A DNA stretch of 64,000 nt. Origin: Lyophyllum atratum (taxonomy: Eukaryota > Basidiomycota > Agaricomycetes > Agaricales > Lyophyllaceae). Both the position numbers and the translations under genes were made by a program. Where the stretch lies: NCBI GenBank assembly GCA_014905825.1, contig JACGCN010000007.1, positions 1,116,001 through 1,180,000 on the forward strand, read 5' to 3'. Numbering within the stretch: the first letter of the stretch is position 1; the number at the start of each line of letters is the position of its first letter. Shown here piece by piece: positions 61,077-64,000 of the stretch. The notes beneath the pieces are model-generated. The model was not told the DNA's origin and searched no databases. It was given only the letters and a program-made list of their open reading frames with translations.

Positions 61077-63413
61077 CTAAACCTTCCTCCTCGTAAGCCT
61101 AACTGGTGCCTCCCCAAGAGACATAGTAATCCCCAGCGTCGGCCTCGCCAGCACCTTCTCACTCCACATCTCCCTCGTCTCCCCCGTCTCGAACTTCGGC
61201 TCAACGCGCCAGTCCCTCAACAGCATCGTGAGGAACGCCACAGCCTCCGTCGTGGCGAACTTCCTCCCAATGCACGCCCGGGGACCGATGCTAAATGCGG
61301 AGAAGACCTCGGAATCGGCAGAGATACCGTACCACCGCGAAGGGCGGTATTCCTCTGGGTTCTCGAAGTAGCGGGGGTTATATTCTGTGGATAGGGGATG
61401 ATGATTAGTGGCGGGGTATCGTACCGAGAAGCGGGGACTTACGCATGCCCACTATGTCGAGGACGATCTGGAGTGCGGGAGATGGATGAGTTATAGCGTG
61501 CTGCAGAAGATACGGGGACACTCACGTTGGTGCCTTTTTGGATTGGGAGCGGAGTGGTGCCTTCCTGGCCGTCGGGGTTGGGGAGGTGCAGGACGGTATC
61601 TTCGGCAGCCTCGCGAACTATGAGATGTGCGGCGGCTATATCAGGATGATAATCAGGTTAAGACAACTCAGGAGAAGAGGGGAAGGGCATACGGAATAAA
61701 CGAAGGGCCTCGTAGAATGCGGAGAGCACCTTGTTGAGTTCGGAGTAGTCTTCAAACGTCTATTATGCTATATTAGCCTTCGCCATACAACGGAAAAGAA
61801 GCGAAAATCGTACTGGATCACGGTCATACCCAACGACCGAGACGATTTGCTCCCGGATCTCGTCTTGAACTTCTGGGTGGAGGGCTAGAAGCGCCAGAGT
61901 CGCAGAGAGCGTATGCGCGGTAGTCTCTGCGGGATCATTGCTTGAGCCCGATATGCCACACCTAGGCAGAATACCACACGCACCATGTCCGGCGAAGAGC
62001 AAGATAAAAACATTTCCAATCTGTACTCCCCACAATTAGCACACAGCACAAACGGGAGGTTAACTTAGGTACTCACCACCTCCTGGTCATCCAGCCTCAA
62101 CTTCCCCGTCTCCTGCTCATTCGCCCTTACAAGCATCGTAAATGCATCCATCCTCTCGTCTGCACTCTGCTCCTCATTCCTCACCTCCGTCGTCCTTGCC
62201 TCAATCTCCTTCCGCATAAACGCGCTGAACTGGTCAAATGCTTGACGAATCTCTCCAAATCTACCACATATCGGTATGAGTATGAGAATCTCAACCATAT
62301 AGAAAGCGAATGTTACCCAGGCAGAGGGAGATAGCGCACCCAGTCGGGCATCATGAGCCCGATGACATGCGAGTCGGCGAGGATGCGGATGGCTTCTTGC
62401 ACGGACATTTGACCATCGGGGCCTGTCGGCGGCGCCGACCAGTCGAACGTGAAGCCAAAGCCACACCTGCCGATGATTAGAAGTGCGAGCTGAATTGAGC
62501 CACAGAGAAAATGAGCATGTTACACGGGAGCGAGTGTATGGGCAAACGAACCTTGGTGGAGAGGTTCTGCACCGCGGGGATCTCGATGCTATCTTTTCCA
62601 ATCCAGCCTTCCATAGACTCCATCTGGCGGTAGGTCGCGAGCGTCTCGGTCCATACCATCTGGTATCTAGATGAAATAAGTGACTTTGGTGGCGTGGTGT
62701 GGCGAGACCGAATTTCACTGACAATTTATTGTTAAAAGCAGGCCCGACGATGCGTCTGTGCTTCCGCCACATATCCATGTCCCAAGCGCCTACAAGATTC
62801 TGGCCCCATTTTCTGCGCGACACGGTAAGAATAAAAGAAAACGGCCTCGACATACACCAGGAACGGAATACTGACATCAATGCCTTTAATCCTTCTTCAC
62901 CTTTTTTGAAACTCGTTTTGTGTTCGCCCGACAGAACCTGGCGCATCACATCGAGATTGGACGTGTATATACACGGATCACCTTTAAGGAAGGGTACGAC
63001 GGAGAAATTTTCATTCTGGAAGTCCTTGTATACTGTAATGGTCAACAGTTGAGGTCCGACGCGTCCCAGATGGATGTGGAGCAGGCACTTACGCGTGAAG
63101 CGCCAGAGCCAGTGGGCGCTGAGCCCTGGGTTCCACCAGGATGTTGGGATGACCGCTCCGGGCATCGCGACTGGCTGGAAAGGCACGCGGTAGCCTGGGA
63201 GGTTGCCTACAGCCTGCAAGGCATGGAACCTGGTCAGAATGAAACATAGGCGCGGGACAAAGAGCGGTAACGCACACGGAGCCCATTGACCACTTTTATA
63301 ACTCTTGACGCGACGAATACGGCTAGAAGGGCGGAGAGTAAAGGAATGTCGTGACCGAGAAATCGGAGGTTCAAGGAGAGTGAATAGGGGAGGTAGAGCT
63401 GTAGGAGACCCAT
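61077..63413 (-). CDS. Cytochrome P450 D
   Basis: The gene starts MGLLQLYLPYSLSLNLRF and has an anchor (PLLSALLAVFVASRVIKV). WRKHRRIVGPAFNNKL, the I-helix AGHGETTAHT, EALR and FSIGPRACIGRKF follow, and it ends RLTRRKV. Exon 1 ends NGLR and exon 2 begins AVGNLPGYRVPFQP. Several of its introns are stop-free, so a long open frame of 477 codons runs through exon and intron sequence at 62065-63498; this should not be taken as the protein. The most similar copy by eye is C, for example in the shared ending with EKVLARPTLGIT. It should be an ER-bound monooxygenase of unknown substrate. Confidence 0.9.
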
Positions 63414-63798
63414 CGCCGTCGTGAATCAGGAGGTATGAAATTTTCAGCGAGCATGGTTTGGGTTTATCAAGTCGGAAGACGGATACACGCTGATACACGA
63501 CGCGCGGCGTCGCCGGGTTGAGGAGAGTGTTTTGATCGACAATTATCGTGCCGCCTCAATTTGACGCGCGGCACCTTCCACCGGCTCCGCGGCATTCAAT
63601 CAGCACATGCGAGCGAATGAATTTGAAATATTCCGAAGCACAGCGTCCTGAACCTCTACTGGGACTTTCAAGACTCGAGGCGTCAACTAGGTTGCTCACA
63701 ATGACATGGACGATGACTTTGCCAAGTCATGTCGCGACCCTTGGCACCTCCTATAGCTATGGCCATAAAACCATTCGACGGGACTCATACGTCTTAAA

Positions 63799-64000
63799 AT
63801 GTTCTTGACATCTTACATCCACCTGCTCTTCGCTTTTGTGCCTTACGTTTCCGCTGGTGTCCACAAAGTCCAGCTCACGAAGCTTTCTCTTATACCTAGT
63901 GATCTCGCTTTCAGTAATGCCTACCTCCTTGAGAAGTACGCCCGGCCCACCCCCCTAAAAGGCAAAGGAGGTCAGGGTCACCCGGTACCTCTCATGAGTA
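63799..64000 (+). CDS. Aspartic protease (vacuolar PEP4/polyporopepsin-like), 5' end only
   Basis: The first 67 codons are visible before the window ends. A signal peptide (MFLTSYIHLLFAFVPYVSA) is followed by GVHKVQLTKLSLIP, the propeptide signature of fungal pepsin-like (A1) proteases related to vacuolar saccharopepsin. HPVPLMS, just before the cut, matches the start of the mature enzyme region in that family. Neither catalytic Asp is within the window. It is divergent from P450 D, about 390 bases away. Confidence 0.75.
   Translation, partial: MFLTSYIHLLFAFVPYVSAGVHKVQLTKLSLIPSDLAFSNAYLLEKYARPTPLKGKGGQGHPVPLMS

Noticed and set aside
31905..63413. Idea that the P450s, alcohol dehydrogenase and GFA-type gene form a secondary-metabolite cluster
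   Set aside because: No terpene synthase, PKS, NRPS, cluster transporter or regulator is visible, and housekeeping genes lie between them; proximity alone does not show a pathway.
62065..63498. A 477-codon minus-strand open frame
   Set aside because: It runs through several stop-free introns of P450 D and begins upstream of the true start at 63413; splice sites and alignment with the other P450s give the real exons.

Overview
The window is nuclear DNA from a filamentous basidiomycete, most likely an Agaricomycete; the species is not determined. Genes are dense and cut by many 48-65 bp GT-AG introns. The gene families are typical of mushroom-forming fungi: class I hydrophobins, a Gas1/Egh16-like secreted protein, a basidiomycete multi-pass membrane family, a P450 cluster, F-box and SWI3-type proteins, and a chromodomain Ty3/gypsy element. 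No rRNA, tRNA, CRISPR array or bacterial-type feature was recognised.

Layout. 1-2436 (-): 3' part of a large conserved protein, cut by the window edge. 3888-7215 (+): an intact secreted beta-carbonic anhydrase followed by a decayed tandem copy. 8387-13915 (-): two tandem multi-pass membrane protein paralogs whose exon lengths match almost one for one. 15568-16772 (+): a class 3 lipase. 18694-19953 (+): a Gas1/Egh16-like secreted protein with a duplicated exon-intron unit. 21964-24500 (+): GFA1, the first enzyme of chitin precursor synthesis. 26361-31580 (+): three tandem class I hydrophobins. 31905-34214 (+): a cytochrome P450. 34361-41086 (-): a two-domain CENP-V/GFA-type gene split by a complete 5,581 bp chromovirus (35165-40745) with apparently identical 338 bp LTRs and a 5 bp target-site duplication. 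42791-43289 (+): a small secreted cysteine-containing protein. 45190-45711 (+): a short HExxH metalloprotease-like gene. 46852-48987 (+): a SWI3/RSC8-type chromatin remodelling subunit. 49215-50637 (-): an F-box protein. 51059-52598 (-): a zinc alcohol dehydrogenase. 54107-63413 (-): three more P450s of the same family. 63799-64000 (+): the start of a vacuolar-type aspartic protease.

How it fits together. Much of the window concerns the cell surface and secretion: GFA1 supplies UDP-GlcNAc for chitin, hydrophobins coat aerial hyphae, and the Gas1-like protein, the cysteine-containing protein and carbonic anhydrase are predicted to be secreted. The right half is an oxidative block of four related P450s with an alcohol dehydrogenase nearby. 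No backbone enzyme (terpene cyclase, PKS or NRPS) is visible, so a biosynthetic cluster is not established. Tandem duplication is the main force here: carbonic anhydrases, membrane proteins, hydrophobins, P450s, and even one exon-intron unit inside a gene. The clearest recent event is the retrotransposon insertion.

I did not find a convincing wholly new system. The strongest novelties are structural: the fresh chromovirus insertion that leaves a split gene, paired intron gain or loss between tandem paralogs, a probable GC-AG intron, and an imperfect 34 bp hairpin.
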